This document shows, in pieces, positions 7,899 to 17,518 of a stretch of 64,000 nt of DNA. Source of the stretch: Sulfitobacter sp. DFL-14 (GTDB taxonomy: Bacteria; Pseudomonadota; Alphaproteobacteria; Rhodobacterales; Rhodobacteraceae); NCBI RefSeq assembly GCF_003335585.1, contig NZ_QBFD01000029.1, positions 281,523-345,522 on the forward strand, given 5' to 3'. Both the position numbers and the translations under genes were made by a program. Position 1 is the stretch's first letter. Each line of letters begins with the position of its first letter. The notes under the pieces were generated by a model. The model was not told the DNA's origin. It made no database searches and was given only the letters and a program-made list of their open reading frames with translations.

Positions 7899-8219
7899 GC
7901 ATTAATTTGCCAGGTGGCTATATCCGCCTTGCCAGCGCGCCTGCGGGCGACGGTCGACCGTCTCCTGACACGACCTGTCCATTTTCCTTGCCCATGGCGA
8001 TCTTTTTGCGGTGGGACGGAACACTTTCTTAACGCAACAGGCGATTGCGCATCTGCCGGTGCACGCATCCTGTACACCCTGTGCACGGGTTGTGCCCCGA
8101 TTCGCCCAACAAAACAGGGCTGTTAACCATTCCGCCAGGGGGCGGGACCGCCGCGCACCTTGATAACCCCCGCCCCGCGCCATATCCTCGACCTGACATC
8201 CACTCCAAGGACTGACATC
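7899..8219. other. gene-free stretch between the SDR promoter and the SPFH gene
   Basis: No credible coding frame is seen over these ~320 nt. The sequence is less GC-rich in its first part, and the last ~20 nt carry the AAGG ribosome-binding site of the SPFH gene. It may mark the right junction of the inserted three-gene cassette, but no inverted repeat, integrase remnant or tRNA piece was found. Confidence 0.5.
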
Positions 8220-9344
8220 ATGGGCATTCTCGACTTCCTCTCAGGGCAATTCATCGACGTCATCCACTGGACCGACGACACCCGCGACACCATGGTCTGG
8301 CGGTTCGAGCGGGAGGGCCATGAGATCAAGTATGGCGCCAAGCTGACAGTCCGTGAAGGACAGGCCGCCGTCTTTGTCCACGAGGGCCAGTTGGCTGATG
8401 TGTTCACCCCCGGTCTCTATATGCTTGAAACCAACAACATGCCGATCATGACCAGCCTTCAGCATTGGGACCACGGCTTCAAAAGCCCATTCAAATCAGA
8501 GATTTACTTTGTCGACACCACCCGTTTCAACGACCTGAAATGGGGCACCAAGAACCCGATCATCCTGCGCGACCCCGAATTCGGCCCGATCCGCCTGCGC
8601 GCCTTCGGGACCTATTCGGTGCGCGTCAGCGACCCGGCCAGGTTCCTGACCGAGATTGTCGGCACCGATGGTGAATTCACCATGGACGAGATCAGCTTCC
8701 AGATCCGCAACATCATCGTGCAGGAATTCTCCCGCACCATCGCCCAGTCCAAGATCCCCGTGCTGGACATGGCCGCCAATACCCGCGAACTGGGCAAGCT
8801 GGTCAGCACCGAAATCTCGGCCACCGTCGCCGAATACGGGCTGACCATCCCCGAACTCTACATCGAAAACATCTCCCTCCCCCCCGCCGTGGAAGAGGTG
8901 ATGGACAAGCGCTCTTCCATGGGCGTGATCGGCGATCTGAACCGCTATACGCAGTTCCAGGCGGCCGAGGCATTGGGCCGCGAAGGCGGCGCAAGCGATG
9001 CGATGCAGGCGGGTCTGGGCGCGGGTCTGGGCATGCAGATCGGCCAGCAGGCTGCAGCCAGTGCAGGACCATGGGGCACCCGCCCCGCCGGCACGGCGGC
9101 ACCGGCAGGCATGGCCCCGCCCCCGCCGCCACCGGTGGAACACGTCTGGCACATCGCCGAAGGCGGCGAGACCAGCGGCCCCTACTCCAAGGCGCGCCTG
9201 GGGCGCATGGTGACCGAAGGCAAGCTGACCCGCGAAACCCATGTCTGGACCCCCGGTCAGGACGGCTGGCGGCGGGCCGAGGATGTGACCGAGCTGGCGC
9301 AATTGTTCACGGTTCTGCCACCGCCCCCGCCGCCGGGGGCCTGA
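8220..9344 (+). CDS. SPFH/band-7 domain protein with C-terminal GYF_2-like domain
   Basis: This 374-residue protein has an SPFH domain (about 1-250) of the bacterial 'virion core protein' branch, starting MGILDFLSGQFIDVIHW. A Gly/Ala/Met linker (about 265-290) and a Pro-rich stretch follow. The C-terminal module of ~55 residues runs from VWHIAEGGETSGPYS to the DGWRRAEDV region; its GPYS and W-rich pattern suits a GYF_2-like protein-interaction domain. SPFH proteins oligomerise on membranes and organise stress complexes. The ATG at 8220 is chosen for AAGG 9 nt upstream and because it begins the conserved domain. It probably belongs functionally with the XpaC/TelA block and the zinc-ribbon protein downstream. 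Confidence 0.83.
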   Translation: MGILDFLSGQFIDVIHWTDDTRDTMVWRFEREGHEIKYGAKLTVREGQAAVFVHEGQLADVFTPGLYMLETNNMPIMTSLQHWDHGFKSPFKSEIYFVDTTRFNDLKWGTKNPIILRDPEFGPIRLRAFGTYSVRVSDPARFLTEIVGTDGEFTMDEISFQIRNIIVQEFSRTIAQSKIPVLDMAANTRELGKLVSTEISATVAEYGLTIPELYIENISLPPAVEEVMDKRSSMGVIGDLNRYTQFQAAEALGREGGASDAMQAGLGAGLGMQIGQQAAASAGPWGTRPAGTAAPAGMAPPPPPPVEHVWHIAEGGETSGPYSKARLGRMVTEGKLTRETHVWTPGQDGWRRAEDVTELAQLFTVLPPPPPPGA

Positions 9345-9596
9345 GCCGACGGGGTTCGGGTTCTTCCATCGGGGGCGCCGCTTTTCACCGCTGACGACAG
9401 GCGGGGAAAGGGCCGACCCTGCCGAGCCTGAGCAACCGGGAGGCACCGGTCGAAACTTTCGGCGGCTCTTGGCCGTGGCTGTACGAGAATGCTCAGAGGT
9501 CTTCATATCCATCCGGCGCTGATTGCACCGGCCTGCCTGCTTCGCCACGCAGGGCATGGGCCCGCCCGTGCCACCGTGTTTTGGCGGGCCTGAGCG

Positions 9597-10151
9597 ATGC
9601 GACGCGCCCTGAAAGACCGCCTGCCGGCCCGGCGCAGCGCATTGAAAGCGATGCATTGGGCGATGGTGCCGATGCTGATCTGGTTCCTCCTTGTCACCCC
9701 GGACGATGTGCTGCCCTTTGGGCCAACCGCCTTTCAGGCCCATTCGGCGCTGGCGCTGGTCTTTGTCACGCTCTGCCTGTGGTGGACGGCGGATTACCTG
9801 CGGCGTGGTCTGGCCAGCCGTCCGGGGCCAAAGCTGCCGCCCTGGGGGCGGCTGATGCATCAATGGATGCACAAGGTGTTGATCTGGGGCCTATTCGGCG
9901 TGGCGGTCACCGGGTTCCTGCTGGGGCTGACCTCTGCCACCCTGCTGAAGGCGGGCGGCGTACTGCCGATCGCGCCGCCGCTGGGCCTGAAACGTGCCAA
10001 TGACATCATCGGGCAGATCCACATTTACGAGTTCTACCTGCTGGCCGCGATTGCGGCGGGTCATGCGGGGTTTCACATCTGGCGGCACCTGCGCCTGCGC
10101 GACAACGCCCTGCGCATCATGGCCCCCCGGGCCCTGCACCGGTTTTTGTGA
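9597..10151 (+). CDS. cytochrome b561 family membrane protein
   Basis: The 184-residue protein has four hydrophobic segments (about 20-35, 45-65, 95-115, 140-160). Histidines sit where heme ligands are expected: KAMHWAM, FQAHSAL, HQWMHKV, GQIHIYE and AGHAGFHIWRH. This is the prokaryotic cytochrome b561 pattern, a di-b-heme quinol-linked electron carrier of the inner membrane. The electron acceptor is not evident; no partner cytochrome c gene is adjacent. The start ATG at 9597 is the first in frame. The 252-nt stretch before it contains nothing recognisable. Confidence 0.8.
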   Translation: MRRALKDRLPARRSALKAMHWAMVPMLIWFLLVTPDDVLPFGPTAFQAHSALALVFVTLCLWWTADYLRRGLASRPGPKLPPWGRLMHQWMHKVLIWGLFGVAVTGFLLGLTSATLLKAGGVLPIAPPLGLKRANDIIGQIHIYEFYLLAAIAAGHAGFHIWRHLRLRDNALRIMAPRALHRFL

Positions 10152-10214
10152 ACAGCGTCTGGAAGCCCCCGCGCATCGGCGCTAACCTGCCCCAAAGTCT
10201 GCACCGGAGCCCGC

Positions 10215-11321
10215 ATGGAAGACGACCCGATATCAGCCCCCGAGGCCGAACACCGCTTTCCCTGTGACAGCTGCGGATCCGACCTGCGCTATGATCCCGG
10301 TGCAGGACAGCTGATCTGCGATCACTGCGGCAACAAACAGCCCCTGGGCGGGGGCGGCACAAAGGTCAGGCCGATTGCCGAACTGGACCTGGAAGCCGGA
10401 TTTGCCGCGGCGCTTGGTGCGGGCGAGATGCAGGAAACCCGCGTCACCAATTGCCCGAACTGTGCCGCACAGGTCGAATTCGAAGGGCCGGACCACGCCA
10501 CCGAATGCCCCTTCTGCGCCACCCCCGTGGTGGTGGACACCGGCGTCACCCGCCAGATCAAGCCCCGCGGCGTGCTGCCCTTTGCGCTGGACGAGGCGAC
10601 AGCCCGCGACGCCATGTCGGCCTGGCTGGGCCGGCTGTGGTTCGCCCCCGGCGGATTGCAGGAATACGCCCGCAAGGGCCGCCGGATGCAGGGCATCTAT
10701 GTGCCCTACTGGACCTATGACGCCGATACGAAATCGTCCTACAAGGGTGAGCGCGGCACGGTCTATTACGAGACACACACCGTCATGCGCGATGGCAAAA
10801 GGGTGCAGGAACAGGTCGCCAAGGTGCGCTGGCAGCCTGCCTCGGGCCGGGTGAAACGGTTCTTCGACGATGTGCTTGTGCTGGCCTCCACCTCGCTTCC
10901 CAAGCGCTATACCGACGCGCTGGAACCCTGGGATCTGGCCGCGCTGGAGCCCTATGCGCCGGAATACCTGGCCGGCTTCCGGGCCGAAGCCTATGCGGTA
11001 TCGCTGCAGGACGGTTTCGTGCAGGCGCGCGACCATATGGACCGGGTGATCGAGCGCGATGTGCGCTTTGACATCGGCGGCGATAGGCAGCGCATCCACG
11101 GGATCGAGACCCAGCTTGGCAACCTGACCTTCAAGCACATCCTGCTGCCGGTCTGGCTGGCGGCCTACAAATACCGGGGCAAGACCTATCGCTTCGTGGT
11201 GAACGGCCGCACCGGCCGGGTGCAGGGCGAACGGCCCTATTCGGCGATCAAGATCGCGATTGCGGTTGTTCTGGGCCTGATCGCCGCGGCAATCATCGGA
11301 TATCTGGCAGCGCAGCAATGA
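10215..11321 (+). CDS. double zinc-ribbon membrane-anchored protein
   Basis: This 368-residue protein carries two CxxC...CxxC ribbons: Cys17/20/35/38 and Cys80/83/98/101. A central domain follows with the signature GIYVPYWTYDADTKSSYKGE, and a single C-terminal membrane helix (about 343-365) anchors it. Such proteins are often labelled TFIIB-type zinc ribbon or mis-labelled PriA-like; no helicase motifs exist here. In related genomes it accompanies SPFH/virion-core proteins, as in this window. A role as a membrane adaptor for the SPFH assembly is inferred. Its stop overlaps the nitroreductase start by 4 nt. Confidence 0.78.
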   Translation: MEDDPISAPEAEHRFPCDSCGSDLRYDPGAGQLICDHCGNKQPLGGGGTKVRPIAELDLEAGFAAALGAGEMQETRVTNCPNCAAQVEFEGPDHATECPFCATPVVVDTGVTRQIKPRGVLPFALDEATARDAMSAWLGRLWFAPGGLQEYARKGRRMQGIYVPYWTYDADTKSSYKGERGTVYYETHTVMRDGKRVQEQVAKVRWQPASGRVKRFFDDVLVLASTSLPKRYTDALEPWDLAALEPYAPEYLAGFRAEAYAVSLQDGFVQARDHMDRVIERDVRFDIGGDRQRIHGIETQLGNLTFKHILLPVWLAAYKYRGKTYRFVVNGRTGRVQGERPYSAIKIAIAVVLGLIAAAIIGYLAAQQ

Positions 11322-11992
11322 CCCAATATGACACTTTGACCGCCATCCTGCGGGCCCGCTATTCCTGCCGCGCCTTCCGCCCCGATCCGGTGCCGGATGA
11401 GACCATCGAACAGATCGTCACCGCCGCGCGGCACGTGCCGTCCTGGTGCAATGCCCAGCCCTGGCAGGTCAGCGTGACGCGCGGTGCGGCGACCGACCGC
11501 TTTCGCGACGCGCTGAGCAGGGCCGCAGCCGAAGGTACGCCACCCGCGCCTGATCTTGACTGGCCCAAGGGCTATTCCGGCGCCTATGCCGAACGCCGCC
11601 GCACCTGCGGGTTCCAACTCTATGACGCGCTGGGGATCGAGAAATCGGACCGCAAGGCGCGGATGGCACAGATGCTGCGCAACTATGCGCTGTTCGATGC
11701 GCCCCATGTGGCAATCATCCATTCCCCGGATGAACTGGGGGCCTATGGGGCGATGGACACCGGCGGCTTTGTCACCGCCTTTACCCTGGCGGCAACAGCT
11801 CTGGGTGTCGCCACCATCCCGCAGGCCGCCATTGCGGCTTATGCGCCCTTGGTAAAGGAGCTGCTGGGGATCGGTGACGACCGTCTGGTGCTCTGCGCGA
11901 TTTCCTTTGGCTATGCGGATGAGGATGCGCCCGCGAACCGGTTCCGCACTGAACGGGCCACGCCCGCCGATATCATCGACTGGCAGGACTGA
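11318..11992 (+). CDS. nitroreductase family flavoprotein
   Basis: The 224-residue protein has the nitroreductase start [22 protein letters not shown] and the FMN-phosphate contact region around [15 protein letters not shown]-terminal glycine-rich section includes [25 protein letters not shown]. These FMN enzymes use NAD(P)H to reduce nitro groups, quinones or enones; the physiological substrate is unknown. The gene overlaps its upstream neighbour (ATGA) and the downstream dtd gene (TGATG), so the three form a tight operon. Confidence 0.87.
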   Translation: MTQYDTLTAILRARYSCRAFRPDPVPDETIEQIVTAARHVPSWCNAQPWQVSVTRGAATDRFRDALSRAAAEGTPPAPDLDWPKGYSGAYAERRRTCGFQLYDALGIEKSDRKARMAQMLRNYALFDAPHVAIIHSPDELGAYGAMDTGGFVTAFTLAATALGVATIPQAAIAAYAPLVKELLGIGDDRLVLCAISFGYADEDAPANRFRTERATPADIIDWQD

Positions 11993-12438
11993 TGCGCGCG
12001 CTGTTGCAACGGGTGAGCCAGGCCTCCGTTTCCGTGGAAGGCGCGACGGTCGGACAGATCGATGCGGGTCTGCTGATCCTGGTCTGCGCCATGCCGGAGG
12101 ATACCGAAGCCAGTGCCGAAGCGCTGGCGCTGAAAATCTCCAAACTGCGGCTGTTCAAGGACGAGGCGGGCAAGATGAACCTCAGCCTGGTCCAGACCGG
12201 CGGGGCGGCACTGGTGGTCAGCCAGTTCACCCTTGCCGCAGATACCTCGCGGGGGACGCGGCCCGGATTTTCCTATGCGGCCAAACCTGATCTGGCCCGC
12301 GCGCTATATGAGCATTTCGTGGGCTGCCTTGAGGGGCTGGGTGTCACGACGCAGACCGGCGCATTCGGGGCGGATATGTCGGTGGCACTGGTGAATAACG
12401 GGCCGGTGACGATCTGGCTGGACACGCAAGCGCCTTGA
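11992..12438 (+). CDS. dtd: D-aminoacyl-tRNA deacylase
   Basis: The 148-residue protein is a full-length Dtd with both family motifs: SQFTL (77-81), and NGPVT (136-140), which with its Gly-Pro recognises the D-chirality of the substrate. Dtd hydrolyses D-aminoacyl-tRNAs, and also Gly-tRNA(Ala), in the cytosol, preventing misincorporation. The ATG overlaps the nitroreductase stop (TGATG), so translation is probably coupled. The following 266 nt, up to the convergent HlyD gene, hold only a terminator hairpin. Confidence 0.93.
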   Translation: MRALLQRVSQASVSVEGATVGQIDAGLLILVCAMPEDTEASAEALALKISKLRLFKDEAGKMNLSLVQTGGAALVVSQFTLAADTSRGTRPGFSYAAKPDLARALYEHFVGCLEGLGVTTQTGAFGADMSVALVNNGPVTIWLDTQAP

Positions 12439-12589
12439 TCCGGCGGGGCCTGGTAATTCTGCGGATATTGACATGAGAGACCGGCCAGATGGTACGCCAT
12501 CGGCAATCGGCGTGCTGCCAGCTGGCCGCCGTTCTGTGCCGGGCAGCGGGGCTGTAGCTGTAGGGCGACGTCACCTTTATGCAAAAGAA

Positions 12590-12611
12590 GACATGTCAAA
12601 AATGACATGTC
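12590..12611 (-). terminator. terminator of the type I secretion operon
   Basis: Two copies of the self-complementary octamer GACATGTC flank AAAAAT. On the minus strand the 8-bp stem is followed by TTCTTTT, a plausible intrinsic terminator about 95 nt after the HlyD stop. The twin octamers could alternatively be a protein-binding site. Confidence 0.6.
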
Positions 12612-12704
12612 ATCATTTGTTGGATGTGCCGAAACGGCAAAGCAAAATGCCTCGCAATCCGCTGTCGCAGCGCAGGTCGCCCGCCGCACAGAAGAGGCCC
12701 AATC

Positions 12705-13895
12705 CTATGGCTCGCGGAAAGCCTCGCGCGACTTGTACAAAGGTTTCAGCAGATATTGCAGCACGGTCTTTTCGCCGGTGTGCAATTCCACGCTGGCCTG
12801 CATCCCCGGCCTGATCTGCAACGACGCCTGCCGTTCCGTCAGATGCGCGGTATCGACCTCGACCGTGACCTTGTAATGCGGGTTGCCATCGGGATCGCGG
12901 GAGCGTTCATCCTTGAAGGTATCGGCCGAAATCAGCTTCACCCGCCCCTTCAGCGTGCCGTAAATCGTGTAATCATAAGCGCTCAGCTTGACCGTCGCCT
13001 CCTGCCCCGGACGCACGCCAGCGATGTTCTCTGGCTTCACCCGCGCCTCGACAAACAATTCCTCATCCAGCGGGATGATCTGCAGTATCTCCTCGCCGGG
13101 GCGCACCACGCCACCGATGGTGGTCACGCTGAGGTTGTTGACGATCCCGCGCATCGGGCTGACCAGAATGGTGCGGTTCAACTGGTCCGTACTGGCCTTG
13201 AGGTTCTGGCGCAGGGTGCTGAGTTCCTTGAGCACATCGGAATATTCCTGCGCCCGGTCCAGCTCCGATTGGGTCACGATCTCATCATATTTGATGCGGG
13301 CGTCCGCATGGACCTTGCGGGCACGGGTGGCCTCGATCATCGACACGATCTTGCGCTCCAGCAGATCATCCATCAACTGCCGTTCCTTGGTGGCTTCGGC
13401 CAGAACCCGCTTTGCCCCCTCGGTCCGGGAAACAAAGTCGGATTGCCGCGCCTGCAAGAGCGCGCGTTCAGAGGCCACGATATCCGGCGTGCGGGCGGCC
13501 AATGCCCCCGGCACGGTGAAATCGAACTGGCCCGCCAGTTCCGCCTCCAGCCGCAGGCGGCGGATTTCGAAGGCCGAGATCTGGTCGCGCAGGTCATCGA
13601 CCGAGGATTTGAACTGTGTCCCATGCAGGCGCGCCAGCACATCGCCCTTTTCCACCACGTCCCCCTCACCCACTGCCAGTTCGGCCAGGATGCCGCCCTC
13701 AAGGTTCTGGATGATCTGTGGGCGCGAGGAGGAAATCATCGACCCTTCCGCGCGCACGATCTCATCGACCCAGGCAAAGGCCGCCCAGATCACGAAAACC
13801 AGCACCGCCGCACCGCACAGCCAGATCACCGCAGAAGGTCCGCGCATCTCGCGGCCCAGTTGCGCCTCTAGCTGGGTCGGGTTCACAAAGGTCAT
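12705..13895 (-). CDS. HlyD family type I secretion membrane-fusion protein
   Basis: The 396-residue protein has a short cytosolic N-terminus, one membrane helix (about 24-46), then a half-lipoyl segment (IIQNLEGGILAELAVGEGDVVEKGDVLARL). A long coiled-coil hairpin (about 105-250) and the beta-barrel region with the second lipoyl half follow. This is the periplasmic adaptor linking the inner-membrane ABC transporter to the TolC-type channel. The gene overlaps the ABC transporter gene by 4 nt and is last in the secretion operon, followed by the hairpin at 12590-12611. Confidence 0.9.
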   Translation of the reverse strand: MTFVNPTQLEAQLGREMRGPSAVIWLCGAAVLVFVIWAAFAWVDEIVRAEGSMISSSRPQIIQNLEGGILAELAVGEGDVVEKGDVLARLHGTQFKSSVDDLRDQISAFEIRRLRLEAELAGQFDFTVPGALAARTPDIVASERALLQARQSDFVSRTEGAKRVLAEATKERQLMDDLLERKIVSMIEATRARKVHADARIKYDEIVTQSELDRAQEYSDVLKELSTLRQNLKASTDQLNRTILVSPMRGIVNNLSVTTIGGVVRPGEEILQIIPLDEELFVEARVKPENIAGVRPGQEATVKLSAYDYTIYGTLKGRVKLISADTFKDERSRDPDGNPHYKVTVEVDTAHLTERQASLQIRPGMQASVELHTGEKTVLQYLLKPLYKSREAFREP

Positions 13896-16123
13896 GCGGC
13901 ATGCCCCTTACTCTTGCTGGCAATATGGTGCAGCACCTTGTCCTTGGGGCCGTCGATGGTCATCCGCCCCGCCTGAAGCACCATGGTGCGGTTGGTCAGC
14001 GCCAGGATCGGCGCGCGGTGTGTCGCGATGATGGCCGTGCGACCCGCCATCCAGCCCTGCAACCGGGCCACCAGGGTGGCCTCAAGGGTCTGGTCCAGGG
14101 CCGCGGTCGGCTCGTCCAGCAGGCAGATCTTCGGATCCTGCAACCACAGCCGTGCCCAACCGATGGACTGGCGCTGACCGATGCTCAGCCCCGCACCATT
14201 GTCCTTGATTTCCAGGTCCAGCCCCTTGGGATGCGCCTGCACAAAGGGGCCAAGCCCCGCAAATTCCAGCGCCTTCATCAGGCGGGTGTCGTCGCGTTCC
14301 AGCATCGTCAGGTTTAGGTTGTCGCGCAGGGTGCCCGCGAACAGCCGCACATCCTGCCCCAGATAGCCGATCAGCCGCCGCAGATCGCGGGGCTCGATCT
14401 GGGTCATCTCCGTGCCGTCGATCAACACCCGCCCCGTTGCGGGCGCATAAAGCCCGCTCATCAGTTTCAGTAGAGAGGATTTGCCCGAGCCATTGGCCCC
14501 CAGCACGGCAACCTTTTGCCCCGGCAGGATCGCCAGACCTTTTATGTCGACGATCGGCGCGCCGTCGTCCTCGTAGCGGAAGGTCACATCGTGAAATTCG
14601 AAATGCCCTTTCAGCGCCTCACGCCGCAGATAGCTGCGGGTCTCATCGGCATCCTGCGGCGCCTGGGCCACCGCCTCCAGCCCGTCGAGGGCCGATTTCA
14701 CATTGCCCCAGCGCGCCATCGTGCCGGCAAGCTGGGTCAGCGGCGCCAGCGTGCGCCCGGTGAGGATGCCCACGGCAATGATCGAACCCACGGTGAATTC
14801 ACCGGCAAAGACCAGATAGGTCCCCATGATCACCGCCGTGACATAGGTGGCCTGCTGCACCCCCTGGCTCCAGAAGGTCAGCATCGAGGCCAGCTTGCGC
14901 TGCTCGGAGGATTTCATCGCCGAGAGCGTGTTCAGCTCGGACCACAGCCGCATCACGCGATCCTCGCCGCGTTGGGTCTTGAGCGTGTCCAGCTCGAATA
15001 TCGTCTCATGCAGCAGGCGCGAGGATTTCGCCGATGCGCCCTGGGTTTCCTGGGTCAGCCGGATCATCCGCTTTTGCAGGAAGAACCCCGGCACCACCAT
15101 CAGGATGCCCCCCAGCACCAGCACCCAGACAACATTGCCCGCGATGCTGGCCACGAGGAACAGAAAGACAAAGATGAACGGCAGATCCGCCAGCGTGCCC
15201 ACGGTCGAGGCGGTAAAGAACTCCCGCACCGACCCGAATTCGCGCATGGCGGAGAAGACCTGGTTCGGGGCCTGCCCCCGGTTGTCCGAGCGCATGCCCA
15301 GGATGCGCCCCATCAGGATCTGCAGCACCCCCAGTTCGATCTGGCGTCCCGCCCCGTCCATCAGCCGGGCGCGGGCGATCTTGATGAAAGCCTCCATCAG
15401 CAGGGCAAGGCCCGCCCCTGCGGCCAGCACCCAGAGCGTCGCTTCGGATTGATGCGGGATCACCCGGTCATAGACCTGCAGGGAAAACAGGGCCACCGCC
15501 ACCGCCAGCAGGTTCGCCACGAAGGAGCCCACCGCGACCTCCGCCATCTGGCGGCGAAAGCGTTCGAACTGGCCCCAGAACCAATGGGCGGGTTTTGAAT
15601 CCGTCCTGTGGGTCTCCGCCACTTTTTTCAGCGGCGCTTCGGCGCGCACGATCATGCCCGCAAAGAAGGGCTGGAACTCGGCAACCGGCACCTGCGCGCG
15701 GTTGTCCGTGCAGGTCTGGTCAAAGACGATCAGATCGCCGCGCGACTGCCCCAGCACCAGCAGAACCTGTCCCGATGTCATATAGGCCAGCGCGGGCCAG
15801 AGCGCGGGCGTGACGCTTTCCACTTTGGCGACCTGTGCCAGCAGACCCAGAGATTTCAGCCCATGGCTGATCGCCGCGGCCTCTGCTGCCGGCCCCGCGC
15901 CTTCGCGTGTCACGCTGCCGATGCTCTCGAAGAGATCACGCGCAACGGCGTCGACCCCCAGCAATCCGGCATAGGTCGTGGCCAGCCGCGCACGGGCCGC
16001 GATACGGTCCTCGAACCGGTTGGCATTCTGGGCGCGGGCCACGACAGCAACGGGATTTGCCGGGGCAATGCGACCCTGATTTCCATTGGTGATGGTCAGG
16101 GTAAAGGCGCGCTTGTCGGTCAA
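13892..16123 (-). CDS. type I secretion ABC transporter (LapB/HlyB type, permease-ATPase)
   Basis: The 743-residue protein has an N-terminal C39-like domain (about 45-170) without an evident catalytic Cys, so it probably docks the substrate rather than cleaves it. A six-helix transmembrane domain (about 195-470) and a C-terminal ATPase follow. The ATPase has Walker A GANGSGKSS, Walker B ICLLDEPTAALD and the signature LSIGQRQ, in which the usual SGGQ is SIGQ. It would energise export of the adjacent Ig-repeat adhesin in one step across both membranes. Its start overlaps the TolC-like gene and its end overlaps the HlyD gene. Confidence 0.9.
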   Translation of the reverse strand: MTDKRAFTLTITNGNQGRIAPANPVAVVARAQNANRFEDRIAARARLATTYAGLLGVDAVARDLFESIGSVTREGAGPAAEAAAISHGLKSLGLLAQVAKVESVTPALWPALAYMTSGQVLLVLGQSRGDLIVFDQTCTDNRAQVPVAEFQPFFAGMIVRAEAPLKKVAETHRTDSKPAHWFWGQFERFRRQMAEVAVGSFVANLLAVAVALFSLQVYDRVIPHQSEATLWVLAAGAGLALLMEAFIKIARARLMDGAGRQIELGVLQILMGRILGMRSDNRGQAPNQVFSAMREFGSVREFFTASTVGTLADLPFIFVFLFLVASIAGNVVWVLVLGGILMVVPGFFLQKRMIRLTQETQGASAKSSRLLHETIFELDTLKTQRGEDRVMRLWSELNTLSAMKSSEQRKLASMLTFWSQGVQQATYVTAVIMGTYLVFAGEFTVGSIIAVGILTGRTLAPLTQLAGTMARWGNVKSALDGLEAVAQAPQDADETRSYLRREALKGHFEFHDVTFRYEDDGAPIVDIKGLAILPGQKVAVLGANGSGKSSLLKLMSGLYAPATGRVLIDGTEMTQIEPRDLRRLIGYLGQDVRLFAGTLRDNLNLTMLERDDTRLMKALEFAGLGPFVQAHPKGLDLEIKDNGAGLSIGQRQSIGWARLWLQDPKICLLDEPTAALDQTLEATLVARLQGWMAGRTAIIATHRAPILALTNRTMVLQAGRMTIDGPKDKVLHHIASKSKGHAA

Positions 16124-17442
16124 ATCTGATCCCCGTCCGCCAGCACGCCCAGAAGTCTGGCCATATCCAGCCGCAGCCGCACCACCTCGTATTTCAGGCT
16201 GACCTCGGCCTGCTGCTGGCGGGCAAAGGTCTCGTAGACGCCCACCACGTCCATGACCTGCCGCTGGCCCGCATCATATTGCTGTTGAAAGAGATCAAGG
16301 TTCCCCCTGGCCTGCGCCGTGAGGCGGGCAGCCTCCCCGGCCTGGCGCGATTTCGCGGCAATCTGGCTTTCCAGTTTTCGCAAGCTGCGGGCGGAATCCT
16401 CCTGCGCCTGGGCGACCCGGCGGGCGGCAGTTTCCTTGGCGGCCTCGATGGCCTTCAGCGTGGCACCGGTGCCAAAACCGATCAGGCTGTCGGTGGTCAC
16501 CCGCATGCCCACATTGGTGCTGTCCCCGACGGTGCCCCCGGCAGAAAGCCCCGGCAGCTGGCCCGCGCGTTCAACCTTGGCCCTTGCGATGCTGCGGGTT
16601 TTCTCCGCCTCGGCCAGCACCACAGGCAGCGGCTGAGCCGCATCGGCGCTGACTGCAAGCTCCGGGACGCCGCGCAGCCCGGAAACCGGCTGGATCGCCA
16701 TTGCGTTCAATTCTGCCAGGGATGTCCGCGCAAGTTCCGCATTGGCGGTCTGGGTGGCGCGGGTCTCGGCCAGTTTCTGGCGCAGGATGTTGAGGTCGGA
16801 CATATCCGATACGCCACCGCGCACCCGCTCACCCATGACATATTCGAAATGCCCCATATCGCGCAGCGCCGCCTCTGACAGCGTCGCTTTCTCGCGCGCT
16901 TCGGCGGCGGTGACATAAAGCGTCAGCCCGGTGTGAACACGGTCGTTGGTGTCAACCGCAAGGGTCACGGCCGCGACCTCGACATCGGCAATGGCGAATT
17001 CGCGCTCGCCCTTCTTGCGGCCATTGTCGAACAGAACCTGATCCACCACCAGGTTGGCCACCACCGACCCCAGCGAGGTCAGGCTGATGTCAGGCCCGAT
17101 GCGCGGCAGCCAGTTCTTGCTTGCCGCTTCGGAGCGCAGGCGCGCGGCGCGCAGCTCCGCTTCCGCCGTGCGGGAATTGGCGGCCAGGACCGCCTTTGCC
17201 ACCTGGTCGAAACTGCTGCCCGGCAGCAGGGCAGAGCGTCGCGCGGCCAAGCCCTGGATGATCTGGCTTTCGGCGTTCACTTCCTCGCTGTGGGTCTTCC
17301 GGCCCGGCGCCAGCGGATCGGCGAACCTGGTGCGCGAAACGATGTTGTCCGCCACCCAGCCATTTCCCATGTCGGAAAGACAGCCCGACAGGGTGACTGC
17401 AATCGCGCAGGCCCCGAAAGCCCCTTTTACACCGTATGTCAT
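16120..17442 (-). CDS. TolC family outer-membrane channel of the type I system
   Basis: The 440-residue protein begins with a signal peptide whose end (VTLSGCLSD) resembles a lipobox at about residue 21, so it may be a lipoprotein. The rest is long helical and rich in Ala, Arg and Glu, with the two repeated outer-membrane-efflux halves expected of TolC. It should form the trimeric outer-membrane tunnel for the adhesin. It lies 76 nt downstream of the adhesin stop and overlaps the ABC transporter gene by 4 nt. The order adhesin-TolC-ABC-HlyD makes a self-contained export operon. Confidence 0.86.
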   Translation of the reverse strand: MTYGVKGAFGACAIAVTLSGCLSDMGNGWVADNIVSRTRFADPLAPGRKTHSEEVNAESQIIQGLAARRSALLPGSSFDQVAKAVLAANSRTAEAELRAARLRSEAASKNWLPRIGPDISLTSLGSVVANLVVDQVLFDNGRKKGEREFAIADVEVAAVTLAVDTNDRVHTGLTLYVTAAEAREKATLSEAALRDMGHFEYVMGERVRGGVSDMSDLNILRQKLAETRATQTANAELARTSLAELNAMAIQPVSGLRGVPELAVSADAAQPLPVVLAEAEKTRSIARAKVERAGQLPGLSAGGTVGDSTNVGMRVTTDSLIGFGTGATLKAIEAAKETAARRVAQAQEDSARSLRKLESQIAAKSRQAGEAARLTAQARGNLDLFQQQYDAGQRQVMDVVGVYETFARQQQAEVSLKYEVVRLRLDMARLLGVLADGDQI

Positions 17443-17518
17443 GCCCTGCCCTCAATAGCCGGTTCGTTCCGGGGGCGCGGGTCATTTGCCGCCCGCGCCT
17501 CCCTGGTCGTTTTTCGGC

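Noticed and set aside
10215..11321. Zinc-ribbon protein as PriA helicase
   Set aside because: There are no Walker or helicase motifs; only the Cys ribbons and a C-terminal membrane helix are present.
12590..12611. Twin GACATGTC octamers as an operator
   Set aside because: The position after the operon end and the following T-rich run on the minus strand fit a terminator better; an operator role is not excluded.
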